Source: Verrucomicrobiota bacterium
Lineage (GTDB): Bacteria; Verrucomicrobiota; Verrucomicrobiia; Limisphaerales; AV2
Direction of reading: 5' to 3'
NCBI GenBank assembly: GCA_003218935.1
Contig: QHPA01000217.1
Coordinates: 1 to 14,843 of the forward strand
Length of the DNA stretch: 14,843 bases
Below, piece after piece: positions 1-6,561 of this stretch. The notes under the pieces were generated by a model. It worked only from the letters and a program-made list of their open reading frames with translations, had not been told where the DNA came from and ran no database searches. Position numbers and translations under genes: made by a program. The first letter of the stretch is position 1. Each line of letters begins with the position of its first letter.

Positions 1-60
1 TAGAACCAACTGAACACGCGCGGCAATAGATAGAACCAACTGAACACGCGCGGCAATAGA
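1..60. repeat. Perfect 30-bp tandem duplication at the window edge
   Basis: Bases 1-30 and 31-60 are identical. The unit length is a multiple of three, so on the reverse strand the transporter frame is kept and ten residues (LLPRVFSWFY) are read twice in a row. POT proteins normally have one copy of this segment, followed by another membrane helix. Because the repeat sits exactly at the sequence end, a contig-end assembly artefact is at least as likely as a real duplication. Confidence 0.95.
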
Positions 61-512
61 TGCTGATTGGAAACACCGAACTGATCGCCGACGTTGGCGC
101 TAACACACGGCTTTATGCCGCCGGCGCCAAGGGCAATCAACCCGAGGCCAACCGCCAGGCCTAGTCGTGTGTGATCCAAGGCGAGCGCGAGGTGGCCGAA
201 GCAATAGACAATCGAAAGAAAGAGGATGATGCGATACTTGCCAATCACCGCGTCCGCCAGGAACGCTCCAAACACCGGCAGGAAATAGAGGCAGGAGACA
301 AAGGTATGATACCAGGCGTCGGCCTGGGCGTCAGACATGTGGTCCGATTGGCCGTGGGCGTCCATGAGATACTTGGTCATGAACACAACGAGAATCGAGT
401 TCATGCCGTAGTAACTGAAACGTTCAGCCGCCTCGTTGCCGACGATGAACGGCACACCCGGCGGCATCTTGTCCGTCTTCAACGGAGCGGTGAGATACTC
501 GGTTTTGGGCAT
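1..512 (-). CDS. POT/PTR-family proton-dependent peptide transporter, N-terminal part (partial at left edge)
   Basis: This is a proton-coupled di/tripeptide symporter of the inner membrane (major facilitator superfamily, POT/PTR2 family). The reverse strand is open from the ATG at 512-510 to the window edge, giving about 170 residues without a stop. The start MPKTEYLTAP is followed by PPGVPFIVGNEAAERFSYYG, which contains the ERFSYYGM motif at the start of helix 1 that marks the family. Next come a helix with NSILVVFMTKYLM, a helix with SCLYFLPVFGAFLAD, the loop motif DAVIGKYR, and a helix ending GLIALGAGGIKPCVSANVGDQF, which matches the conserved GxGGIKPxVSAxxGDQF block of POT proteins. The family is usually 450-600 residues, so most of the protein lies outside the window. 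The last 20 readable residues contain a perfect 10-residue duplication that may be an assembly artefact. It is transcribed divergently from the neighbouring oligopeptide ABC ATPase gene, so this is a peptide-uptake neighbourhood. No obvious Shine-Dalgarno sequence. Confidence 0.93.
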   Translation of the reverse strand, partial: MPKTEYLTAPLKTDKMPPGVPFIVGNEAAERFSYYGMNSILVVFMTKYLMDAHGQSDHMSDAQADAWYHTFVSCLYFLPVFGAFLADAVIGKYRIILFLSIVYCFGHLALALDHTRLGLAVGLGLIALGAGGIKPCVSANVGDQFGVSNQHLLPRVFSWFYLLPRVFSWF

Positions 513-645
513 CGGTTGCGCGGACTATTTCAAATTCGTAATAGACAAGCCAGCAAGGAAATTCGGCGGACCGTTCACAACCACGGCTTCTCTCCGGTTC
601 GTGCTTTCAACTTCCTGCGCCATCCGTTATCAGGACATCCACTCG

Positions 646-1668
646 ATGCCGCTGCTCGAAATAAAAAATCTCAGGCTGGAGTTTGGCTCCGGTGAGAACG
701 CCGTCCGCGCGGTGGACGATGTTTCGTTGAGCATCGAAGCCGGCGAAACCGTTTGTCTGGTCGGCGAAAGCGGCAGCGGCAAGAGCGTCACGGCGCTCTC
801 CATCGCGCGGCTCGTCCCGTCGCCACCGGCGCGTTACGTGAGCGGAGAAATCCGACTCGACGGACGTGACGTTTTGAAAATGTCCAAAGTGGAGTTGCGC
901 CATATCCGCGGTGGTGTGGTGAGCTACGTTTTTCAGGAACCGGGCGCATCGTTGAACCCGGTCTTTCGCGTCGGCAACCAGATCAAGGAAACGCTCAAAC
1001 TGCACAAGCCCCGCACCCCGAACCTCTCCCCATCGGATAGGGAGAGGGTGGCGAAGCCGGAGGAGGGGCATTCGCGCGGCCGGACATACAACGAAGAAGT
1101 CATCCGTCTCCTGAAACTCGTGGGCATTCCCGCGCCGGAATTGCGGCTGAAGGATTATCCGCACCAGCTTTCGGGCGGAATGCAACAACGGGTGATGATT
1201 GCGATGGCGCTGGCGTCGCAGCCGAAACTACTCGTGGCTGACGAGCCGACGACTGCGCTCGATGTCACCATTCAGGCGCAGATGCTGGATTTACTGCGCG
1301 ATTTGAAACGGCGACTCGGCATGAGCATTCTGCTGATCACGCACAGCCTTGGCATCGTGGGCGATATCGCCGACCGCGTGGCGGTGATGTACGCCGGCCA
1401 ACTCGTCGAGCTCGCGCCGGCGAAGGAATTGCTTCGCCGTCCGCTGCATCCCTACACGCAGGCGTTGATCAACTCTGTGCCGGGACTCGGCGCCGAGACG
1501 CAACGATTGCGCGCGATTCCCGGCAATGTGCCCCAACTCGACGCGCTGCCGAGCGGGTGTCGTTTTCATCCGCGTTGTCCGAAAGCCCAGGCTGATTGCT
1601 CGCAAAAGGTCCCTGGCTTGATCGAAGTGGAATCGAACCGCTGGGTGCGGTGTCCGTATTGGAAATGA
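646..1668 (+). CDS. oppD: Oligopeptide/dipeptide ABC transporter ATP-binding protein, OppD/DppD type
   Basis: This is a cytoplasmic ATPase subunit that powers an inner-membrane peptide importer, normally paired with an OppF-type ATPase and permeases OppB/OppC. I chose the ATG at 646 (340 residues) because it begins the typical [13 protein letters not shown] start; AGGA lies ten bases upstream, and longer in-frame starts add only residues read from non-coding or antisense DNA. Visible are Walker A GESGSGKS (residues 40-47), Q-loop Q97, signature LSGGM (175-179), Walker B LLVADEP (195-201) and the H-loop histidine 233. The C-terminal oligopeptide-type extension has cysteines at 305, 311, 318 and 336, in the pattern that binds an iron-sulfur cluster in some relatives. 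Residues about 122-147 are an extra stretch encoded by a palindromic repeat and are not part of the normal helical subdomain. No substrate-binding protein or permease genes are present in the window, and the partner ATPase lies 1.6 kb downstream. Confidence 0.93.
   Translation: MPLLEIKNLRLEFGSGENAVRAVDDVSLSIEAGETVCLVGESGSGKSVTALSIARLVPSPPARYVSGEIRLDGRDVLKMSKVELRHIRGGVVSYVFQEPGASLNPVFRVGNQIKETLKLHKPRTPNLSPSDRERVAKPEEGHSRGRTYNEEVIRLLKLVGIPAPELRLKDYPHQLSGGMQQRVMIAMALASQPKLLVADEPTTALDVTIQAQMLDLLRDLKRRLGMSILLITHSLGIVGDIADRVAVMYAGQLVELAPAKELLRRPLHPYTQALINSVPGLGAETQRLRAIPGNVPQLDALPSGCRFHPRCPKAQADCSQKVPGLIEVESNRWVRCPYWK
1008..1069. repeat. Palindromic repeat element inserted in frame inside oppD
   Basis: The core is an inverted repeat: CCTCTCCC (1023-1030) pairs with GGGAGAGG (1040-1047) around a loop centred on ATCGGAT. 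One further pair would form if A1039 were G. A small GGC-GAA-GCC hairpin follows (1050-1058), and the ends GCCCC (1008-1012) and GGGGC (1065-1069) pair with each other, so the whole unit folds as a nested hairpin. Similar CTCTCCCC-ATCGGAT-GGGGAGAG palindromes are, from memory, common interspersed repeats in bacterial genomes and usually intergenic. Here it is read through in frame as about two dozen residues. Exact ends are uncertain. Confidence 0.75.
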
Positions 1669-1705
1669 ACTTTGCTGCCCCAGGCCGGCGGCGTGATTCA
1701 AACCA

Positions 1706-2386
1706 TCAACGCGATAAAGAGCGATTGTGTTTCTGATAGCGCGAGACAGAGAGGACCTCGAATGGCGTTTCTCCCGGTCGTTGGCGCCGGGTTGCGATGA
1801 CGCCGGCTGAAGCGGGCTGAGAAATCGAAGCGAACTCGACCAGGCAAGGCGCGATCGGCCTCGTTGCGCAGACCGAACAGGCGATGCGGTTTTCAGAGAG
1901 CATCACGCGATAGCAAATCGGCACGCTCAGGGAGTTTTCCACGCGCAGGTCTTTGAATCCGTACGCCACCGTGGCATCCGCCCCCAGCGGTGTGTAGCGC
2001 GTTGAATCGTCGTAGATGTCGCATGAGTGCGGGTGGCGCTCCCGGATGCGCAAGCCCGCCACGAGGCTGGCGTGGTAGATGGCCTGGAACCCATTCGCGG
2101 GCGTCGGCCGGCCCACCAGATGCCAGAAGGAGAAGACCGCGTTCGGTGGAATTGGCAGGTTTTGGATTTGTCGCCGGGCCAGTTCGATGTTGTGGATTTT
2201 GGCTGCGACAAATTCCGTTGGCAGGATGGGTTGTTCAATGGTTATCTGTGATGGAAAGTTGTCGGCCTGTGCTGATTCAGTATTTCGCCGCTCGACCATT
2301 CGTCTCCTCAAGCCTGAGGTTCTGTCACGGACCGTGCGCAGGCCCTGCGTTACCTGACGACGCAGCTCGAAGACGACGTTTCTCAC
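1706..2386 (-). CDS. VanW-like family protein lacking the central GGG-C-Q segment
   Basis: Family recognised from N-x-x-LA and PPNAVFSFWHLVGRPT (matching the VanW 'PGexFSFwxxvG' block) and from ERHPHSCDIY, YTPLGADATVAYGFKDLRVEN. VanW is a domain of unknown biochemical function first seen in vancomycin-resistance clusters. I prefer the GTG start at 2386 (226 residues): its GTGA overlaps the stop of the upstream methyltransferase, the usual sign of translational coupling; a TTG start at 2404 would give 232. The N-terminal 50 residues are very basic, with no signal peptide. An oddity: VanW domains normally carry a glycine-rich GGGxCQ(V/L) segment between the 'Gy/F' block and the 'LxxAGLxIxERHPHS' block. 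Here NGFQA (ending residue 102, base 2081) runs directly into IYHASLVAGL, so about 15-20 residues including the conserved cysteine are missing with the frame kept. It may be an inactive or diverged copy. Confidence 0.82.
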   Translation of the reverse strand: MRNVVFELRRQVTQGLRTVRDRTSGLRRRMVERRNTESAQADNFPSQITIEQPILPTEFVAAKIHNIELARRQIQNLPIPPNAVFSFWHLVGRPTPANGFQAIYHASLVAGLRIRERHPHSCDIYDDSTRYTPLGADATVAYGFKDLRVENSLSVPICYRVMLSENRIACSVCATRPIAPCLVEFASISQPASAGVIATRRQRPGETPFEVLSVSRYQKHNRSLSR

Positions 2387-3102
2387 GGCAGACGTTCGGC
2401 GCAATACATCAGGTAGGAGGCCCAGTGCTTAAGCGGTGTGGCGCTGCAGGCGTCGTCCCAGGGCCGAAGCAAACGTCGGAGCTTCACGGGTACTCGATGA
2501 ATGGGAAAAAAGAGAATGCCGCGCCAGGCTCTTAACTTCCATCGGGCGCCAAGGACCTCCACGACTTGAGGATGTGTCCGGGCGTTACCGGCATGCCAAC
2601 CGGAAGGGCGGAAGCCGGTCAAGCTGCGTCGCCGCGCGGACGGAATGTCGAAAATGAGCCTGCCGCCTGCCGGGACACATTGAGCGCAACCGGCCAGAAT
2701 TTGCGCCATGAGAGACGGCGTTAGGTGCATGAACAGGTGCAGACAGAAAATGGCGTCGAACTGCAGACCCTGTTCAGGAAGTTCTTCGGCGCGTCCCACC
2801 CGAATCGTCTTGGTCGGGTGTTTTTTGCGAGCCAGTTCAGCCATCTCGTTGCTGGCATCGATACCGTGGGTGGCAAAATCCATGAATCTCCCGGTGCCAC
2901 AAGCCAGGCTAAGGACGCGGCCGCGCGCCGCTGGAGCCAGCCACATTCGCAGCAGCTTTTCTTCCTGAGCGTGGACGTAACGCCCGTAGGAAGTGCCAAA
3001 CCTGTCCTCGTCATAGCTGGCGGCCCACGAGTCGAAGCGCCTCACCACCGCTTCGGGTGAGAACCGTTGACTTTCTATATTATGGCTATGCGATTCCAGC
3101 AT
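2383..3102 (-). CDS. Class I SAM-dependent methyltransferase
   Basis: A soluble protein of 239 residues with a Rossmann-type methyltransferase core. Motif I is VLSLACGTGRF (about residues 63-73), the acidic residue that binds the SAM ribose is in HGIDAS (D82), motif II-like RAEELPE lies at 104-110, and the post-motif strand QFDAIFCLHLFMHL (114-127) precedes PAGGRLIFDIPS (145-155). The N-terminus RFDSWAASYDEDRFG is typical of the UbiE/Tam-like branch of small-molecule methyltransferases. The substrate cannot be told from sequence. The ATG at 3102 is the first start. Its stop overlaps the GTG start of the downstream VanW-like gene by four bases, so the two are probably co-transcribed and coupled. 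Both run opposite to the flanking oppD and oppF genes, which suggests that the pair was inserted or rearranged as a unit. Confidence 0.87.
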   Translation of the reverse strand: MLESHSHNIESQRFSPEAVVRRFDSWAASYDEDRFGTSYGRYVHAQEEKLLRMWLAPAARGRVLSLACGTGRFMDFATHGIDASNEMAELARKKHPTKTIRVGRAEELPEQGLQFDAIFCLHLFMHLTPSLMAQILAGCAQCVPAGGRLIFDIPSARRRSLTGFRPSGWHAGNARTHPQVVEVLGARWKLRAWRGILFFPIHRVPVKLRRLLRPWDDACSATPLKHWASYLMYCAERLP

Positions 3103-3140
3103 CTATCAGTCAACCATTTGGGTGCGGCCGGTCCAAACTG

Positions 3141-3200
3141 CGCCAATCCACCGCGCGCGACAAGGCGGATTGACGCCGACAGGGCGCGCCCTTTAGCGTC
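3141..3200. repeat. Two overlapping hairpins in the gap between the methyltransferase and oppF
   Basis: CGCCAATCC (3141-3149) pairs with GGATTGACG (3167-3175) with one mismatch. Directly after, GACGC (3172-3176) and GCGTC (3196-3200) flank a perfect 12-bp palindrome AGGGCGCGCCCT (3181-3192). The two folds share bases and would exclude each other. There is no T-tract, so I do not call a terminator. The rest of the gap 3103-3316 shows no gene; both flanking genes start out of this gap, so promoters must lie here, but none is clear. Confidence 0.45.
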
Positions 3201-3316
3201 AGGCATCTGGAGCACTCGATGACGCGACCAGGCTACACTCCGAATCCCGAGGCGCAAGGCGTTTGGGTGACGTTTTGGCTTTCACGTTTCGGACTTCGAC
3301 TTTCTGATTGCACGTC

Positions 3317-4282
3317 ATGAGCTTGCTTGAAGTCAGAAACCTCCTGGTCCACTTCCCTGTCAGCCACGGGTTGTTTTCACGTGCAAGGCAATTCGTGAAA
3401 GCGGTGGACGACGTGAGCCTTCACCTCGAGCCGCGTGAGACTTTGGGACTCGTTGGGGAAAGCGGCTGCGGCAAGACGACATTGGGCCGCGCGATTGTGC
3501 GACTGATCGAGCCGACTGCGGGCAGCGTTTTGTTTGAAGGCGAAGAAATAACCAGGCTGGCCGGCGCGCAGTTACGGGCGCGGCGGCGAAAGCTGCAGAT
3601 GATTTTTCAGGATCCCTACGGCTCGTTGAACCCACGCATGACCGCAGGCGAAATCGTTGGCGAAGCCATTGACATCCACAAACTGGCGGACAGCGCCGAA
3701 GCGCGCCGAAAACGAATCGCGGAATTACTGAAAGCCGTCGGTCTCGACCCAATGCACGCGCTGCGCTATCCGCATGAATTCAGTGGCGGACAGCGCCAGC
3801 GCATCGGTATCGCTCGGGCATTGGCTGTTGAACCGAAGCTGATCGTCTGCGACGAGCCGGTGAGCGCTCTGGATGTTTCGGTGCAGGCGCAGATCGTCAA
3901 TCTGTTGCATGACCTCCAGCAACAACGCGGGTTGGCCTACCTATTCATCGCCCACGACCTCGCCGTGGTCGAACACATCAGCCGCCGCGTACTGGTGATG
4001 TATCTGGGCAAAGTGGTGGAGTTGTCCGGCGCGAAATCGGTCGTGCGCGCGCCGAAGCATCCTTACACTCAAGCCCTGATTTCGGCGGTGCCGGTGGTTG
4101 ATCCCGACTCAAAGCGGCAGCGGATTGTCTTGCCGGGTGATGTTCCTTCGCCGATCAATCCACCGAGTGGGTGTCCATTTCATCCACGCTGTCCGGTGGC
4201 TGAAGCGCGTTGCAAAAAGGAGATTCCCGCGTTGCGCGAAGTGGCGCCCGGCCACTGGGCGGCCTGCCATTTGGCGAAGTGA
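3317..4282 (+). CDS. oppF: Oligopeptide/dipeptide ABC transporter ATP-binding protein, OppF/DppF type
   Basis: This is the second ATPase subunit of an oligopeptide importer, expected to heterodimerise with the OppD-type protein encoded upstream. With the ATG at 3317 it has 321 residues; an in-frame TTG at 3308 is less likely. Visible are Walker [10 protein letters not shown] (47-55), Q-loop in [14 protein letters not shown] (95-108), signature FSGGQ (155-159), Walker B LIVCDEP (175-181), D-loop SALD and the H-loop in IAHDL (H213). The [14 protein letters not shown] block is characteristic of the OppF/DppF subgroup, as opposed to OppD's [11 protein letters not shown]. The C-terminal oligopeptide domain has the cysteine set C286, C292, C299, C317 in [16 protein letters not shown]. 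No repeat insertion is present at the position where OppD has one. The stop is eight bases from the convergent stop of the next gene. Not in an operon with oppD as drawn, because two opposite-strand genes lie between them. Confidence 0.93.
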   Translation: MSLLEVRNLLVHFPVSHGLFSRARQFVKAVDDVSLHLEPRETLGLVGESGCGKTTLGRAIVRLIEPTAGSVLFEGEEITRLAGAQLRARRRKLQMIFQDPYGSLNPRMTAGEIVGEAIDIHKLADSAEARRKRIAELLKAVGLDPMHALRYPHEFSGGQRQRIGIARALAVEPKLIVCDEPVSALDVSVQAQIVNLLHDLQQQRGLAYLFIAHDLAVVEHISRRVLVMYLGKVVELSGAKSVVRAPKHPYTQALISAVPVVDPDSKRQRIVLPGDVPSPINPPSGCPFHPRCPVAEARCKKEIPALREVAPGHWAACHLAK

Positions 4283-4290
4283 CCTGCGCG

Positions 4291-4743
4291 TCAGTTGTTC
4301 GGCTCGACGAGGTTGCTCGTGTGGAAGTCAATTTGGCCTTTGGCACGGCCAGCCTGCACAAACAGCCGGTAAACTGTGTTCGGCTCGAGTCGTTGAGGGC
4401 GGGCGTTGGTCAGCCAAGGTCGCATTCCCGGGAGCCGCTGGCCGTAAAGGAACCCTTCGGTTGGCGGGACATTCGTATACGCGACAAGATGCCAAAGCGG
4501 CGGCGTGAATTTGTTGGTTTCGTAGGCGCCGACAGGCACAACTTTCACAGACTTGAGTTGGTATTGGCCGTCGAGTAAAAAAGAGACGGGATAAACTTGG
4601 GCGACCGGTCCTCTGGGCTGGATAGGCCGCGTCTGTGCAATGATTTGAATACGCGGACGGTTGATCCAGTCGGTGAAGTAGTAAACGTAAAGTCCAGCCA
4701 GCACGACAGCTGTGAGAATCAAAACGTTTTGCTTTGAGAACAT
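4291..4743 (-). CDS. Hypothetical membrane-anchored protein
   Basis: A 150-residue protein that I do not recognise. It starts at the ATG at 4743 with a short MFSKQN and one hydrophobic helix VLILTAVVLAGLYVYYF (about residues 7-23) followed by DWINRPR, which fits an N-terminal anchor with the rest outside the cytoplasmic membrane. The remainder (about 125 residues) has alternating hydrophobic positions (VAQVYPVSFLLDGQYQLKSV, VYRLFVQAGRAKGQIDF), suggesting a small beta-rich domain; it has no cysteines and no catalytic motif that I can name. It is convergent with oppF (8-base gap) and divergent from the prepilin-like gene. Protein-like composition and a clean start support it as a real gene; function unknown. 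Confidence 0.72.
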   Translation of the reverse strand: MFSKQNVLILTAVVLAGLYVYYFTDWINRPRIQIIAQTRPIQPRGPVAQVYPVSFLLDGQYQLKSVKVVPVGAYETNKFTPPLWHLVAYTNVPPTEGFLYGQRLPGMRPWLTNARPQRLEPNTVYRLFVQAGRAKGQIDFHTSNLVEPNN

Positions 4744-4872
4744 GCGTAGAGTGGACGAGGTGGGTCGTGACTTATTCGAGGGAATTTAGACTGTCAGTTC
4801 CCCATGTGACCTTGCTCTGGCGTCACGACTGGTTTTGCGGCGCAGGTAGAAACTGAAAACAGCAGAAAGCCT

Positions 4873-5664
4873 ATGCAGGTACAAATAGATTGTGTCCGTG
4901 TGGATATTGAACATTCTGATTCAACCTCCAAGAACCGGCGCGGGGCACCTCGGTTGGCGTTTACTTTAATCGAACTCCTGGTCGTCATCGCCATCATCGC
5001 CATTCTAGCGGGCATGCTTTTGCCGGCGCTTGCCCGCGCGAAAGAGGCAGGCCGCCGAATTGCTTGCGTCAACAATCTGCGGCAACTCAGTTTGTCAACC
5101 ATGATGTACCTCGACGAGAACAACGGGAATTATCCGTCACGCACTGCGAAGGGCCGCTGGCCGACCCAGCTTCGCGACGGTTACAAGGACTATCGCGTTC
5201 TAAAATGCCCGAGCGACGTTCCCAACCCCGTCTCCAACGGCACGGACCCGATCAATTATCCCTACGACTCCACCAATCGCAGCTATATCATCAATGGGTG
5301 GAACGACTACTTCGACGCGCAGATGGGCGGCAACTTCAGCCTCAACGCGATCGTTGACAAGTCCATGCCTGAGAGCGGGATCAAGGAACCGAGTGAAACC
5401 ATTGTGTTTGGTGAAAAACGGGGCGACACACCGCAACACGGTCATTTCTACATGGACTTTTTGGAGGGTGTCGGCAACGACGTGACCGAGGTGGATCAGA
5501 GCCGCCATTCGACCGTGGCGAAAAACTCCCGTGGCGGCGGCTCTGATTACGCCTTCGCCGATGGAAGCATTCACTTTCTCAAATTCGGCAAATCTTTCAT
5601 TCCACTGGATCTTTGGGCAACGGAAGAGAAGTGGCGAACCAACGGGGCTGCGATGCAGTTTTAA
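4873..5664 (+). CDS. Prepilin-type N-terminal cleavage/methylation domain protein (type II secretion pseudopilin-like)
   Basis: A 263-residue secreted protein with a class III (prepilin) signal. After a 29-residue leader ending in RRGAPRLA comes [18 protein letters not shown], the hydrophobic stem, with the key glutamate at position 5 of the mature protein (E34). Cleavage would be A29-F30; alanine instead of the more usual glycine at -1 is tolerated in many relatives. The stem is followed by [20 protein letters not shown], a stretch typical of the large verrucomicrobial and planctomycetal families. The C-terminal region holds a late [16 protein letters not shown] block, like the HxxxxxxxxxDG motif of those families. 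It should be processed by a prepilin peptidase and assembled into a pseudopilus or displayed on the surface. It stands alone with no secretion genes nearby, as is common for this family. ATG at 4873; no strong ribosome binding site. Confidence 0.88.
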   Translation: MQVQIDCVRVDIEHSDSTSKNRRGAPRLAFTLIELLVVIAIIAILAGMLLPALARAKEAGRRIACVNNLRQLSLSTMMYLDENNGNYPSRTAKGRWPTQLRDGYKDYRVLKCPSDVPNPVSNGTDPINYPYDSTNRSYIINGWNDYFDAQMGGNFSLNAIVDKSMPESGIKEPSETIVFGEKRGDTPQHGHFYMDFLEGVGNDVTEVDQSRHSTVAKNSRGGGSDYAFADGSIHFLKFGKSFIPLDLWATEEKWRTNGAAMQF

Positions 5665-5694
5665 GGGGGAAATTCCTTCGGCGTAACTCAAGTA

Positions 5695-5910
5695 CTACTG
5701 CTGCGGGCACGGCTTTTCTACTTCGTCCCAATCCCTTCCGTTGTGTCTGAAGATCGTCGTGGTGTCGTTCCCCTCTCTCAGAAGAAAACCAGTGGCCTCG
5801 TCCACATTGTCAAAGGCGAATAGAATCTGCTCCCCATCAACCGCCAGCACCGGATGGTTTGACATTACGACCGTTTCGCCTATCCGTCCTGCGAACATAG
5901 CTTCGGGCAT
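5695..5910 (-). CDS. Small hypothetical protein (doubtful)
   Basis: A 71-residue open frame starting at ATG 5910, with a possible second start at the internal Met16. The reading TTTIFRHNGRDWDEVEKP and GEQILFAFDNVDEATGF looks like real protein with beta strands and no low-complexity bias, and resembles pieces of repeat proteins of the beta-propeller type. In-frame stops lie about ten codons upstream of the start, so it is not an extension of a longer intact frame; it may be a small gene or the remnant of a larger one. No membrane segment, no signal peptide. Convergent with the prepilin-like gene (30-base gap). Confidence 0.4.
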   Translation of the reverse strand: MPEAMFAGRIGETVVMSNHPVLAVDGEQILFAFDNVDEATGFLLREGNDTTTIFRHNGRDWDEVEKPCPQQ

Positions 5911-6017
5911 TACAGCACATTTCGTGCGGGGCCGGGCCCGTTATCGTCAATGCCAATCATTACAGGCCAAACTCTGATGGCTCAAGGCTCTTCTCCAGGG
6001 TTTGCCAGAAACGCAGA

Positions 6018-6145
6018 CCCGACGACAAGCTGCGACGTCGGGCGTGCGCCTCATCTTGAGACGCTGACGTAGCAATCCAGGACACCTGCTCTCCGCAACC
6101 TGCAGAAGGCGCTGAAACACTCGCCTGTGACGCAAAATTGCTACG
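6018..6145. repeat. Palindrome-bearing intergenic stretch with 9-bp inverted ends
   Basis: The non-coding stretch 5911-6174 holds a hairpin CCCGACG (6018-6024) / CGTCGGG (6036-6042). It also has a perfect 9-bp inverted pair CGTAGCAAT (6068-6076) / ATTGCTACG (6137-6145) bounding a 78-bp unit. No protein-like reading was found on either strand. It could be a short non-autonomous repeat; other copies would have to be sought elsewhere in the genome. Confidence 0.4.
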
Positions 6146-6174
6146 GGCACGTTCAATGCTTGGCCAGATAAAGC

Positions 6175-6330
6175 ATGATGACGATACTATTGGTGCTGGG
6201 TTCGATTTGGATGGTGTTATCCCTGGTCTTTTGTCTCGCCTTGTGCGCGGCGGCAGCCAGACCTCTCTCCGCGTGCGAGGTCTGCGTCGAAGTCGTGGAA
6301 CCGCAGCACCCCAGGATGAGGGCTGCGTGA
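6175..6330 (+). CDS. Small single-pass membrane or secreted miniprotein (51 residues)
   Basis: A short open frame with two adjacent ATGs (6175 and 6178) and stop TGA at 6328. Residues 1-28 form one strongly hydrophobic segment (MMTILLVLGSIWMVLSLVFC and onward through LALCAAAA), then RPLSACEVCVEVVEPQHPRM to the end. It reads as a membrane-anchored peptide or a signal peptide with a very short mature part. Support: the hydrophobic run is uninterrupted and in frame with paired starts, and a strong hairpin-T terminator in the same direction begins 41 bases after the stop. Against: no good Shine-Dalgarno sequence and no recognisable family. The CxxC-like cysteines at positions 34 and 37 (SACEVC) are notable. 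Confidence 0.5.
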   Translation: MMTILLVLGSIWMVLSLVFCLALCAAAARPLSACEVCVEVVEPQHPRMRAA

Positions 6331-6370
6331 GTTGAATCCTGATTCAGCAACTTGCGAATAAATTTAATGG

Positions 6371-6397
6371 AAAGCGGCTCCGGTAGAGCCGCTTTTT
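6371..6397 (+). terminator. Rho-independent terminator, possibly bidirectional
   Basis: A perfect 10-bp stem AAAGCGGCTC (6371-6380) / GAGCCGCTTT (6386-6395) with loop CGGTA, running into a T-run (6393-6397). On the plus strand it follows the miniprotein gene. On the minus strand it lies 24 bases past the 3' end of the tRNA-Gly gene and could also end that transcript, though the T-run there is weaker. Confidence 0.88.
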
Positions 6398-6420
6398 CGT
6401 TTCCACAAGGAGTTGGAGAT

Positions 6421-6494
<74 letters not shown>

Positions 6495-6561
6495 AGGATC
6501 ACCTGCATGGTAGCGACCGCGCTTGCGTTGTCAATCCGCATCCGTGTATCCTCCGACGCGC

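Noticed and set aside
171..695. Plus-strand 174-residue open frame
   Set aside because: It is the antisense shadow of the POT transporter, whose protein is unmistakable on the minus strand.
607..1188. Antisense open frames over oppD, including 1291-1701
   Set aside because: They lie wholly opposite a well-supported ATPase gene, have arginine-rich shadow composition and show no domain.
1706..3102. Methyltransferase plus VanW as part of a defence or vancomycin-resistance system
   Set aside because: The methyltransferase has a small-molecule type core without DNA-methylase motifs, and no other vancomycin-resistance or restriction genes are present.
3075..3257. 60-residue minus-strand open frame upstream of the methyltransferase
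   Set aside because: It overlaps the methyltransferase start in another frame and covers hairpin-rich intergenic DNA; no protein-like pattern.
5947..6156. 69-residue minus-strand open frame with TTG start
   Set aside because: It spans the inverted-repeat stretch and is dominated by Arg, Cys and His in no recognisable order; more likely non-coding.
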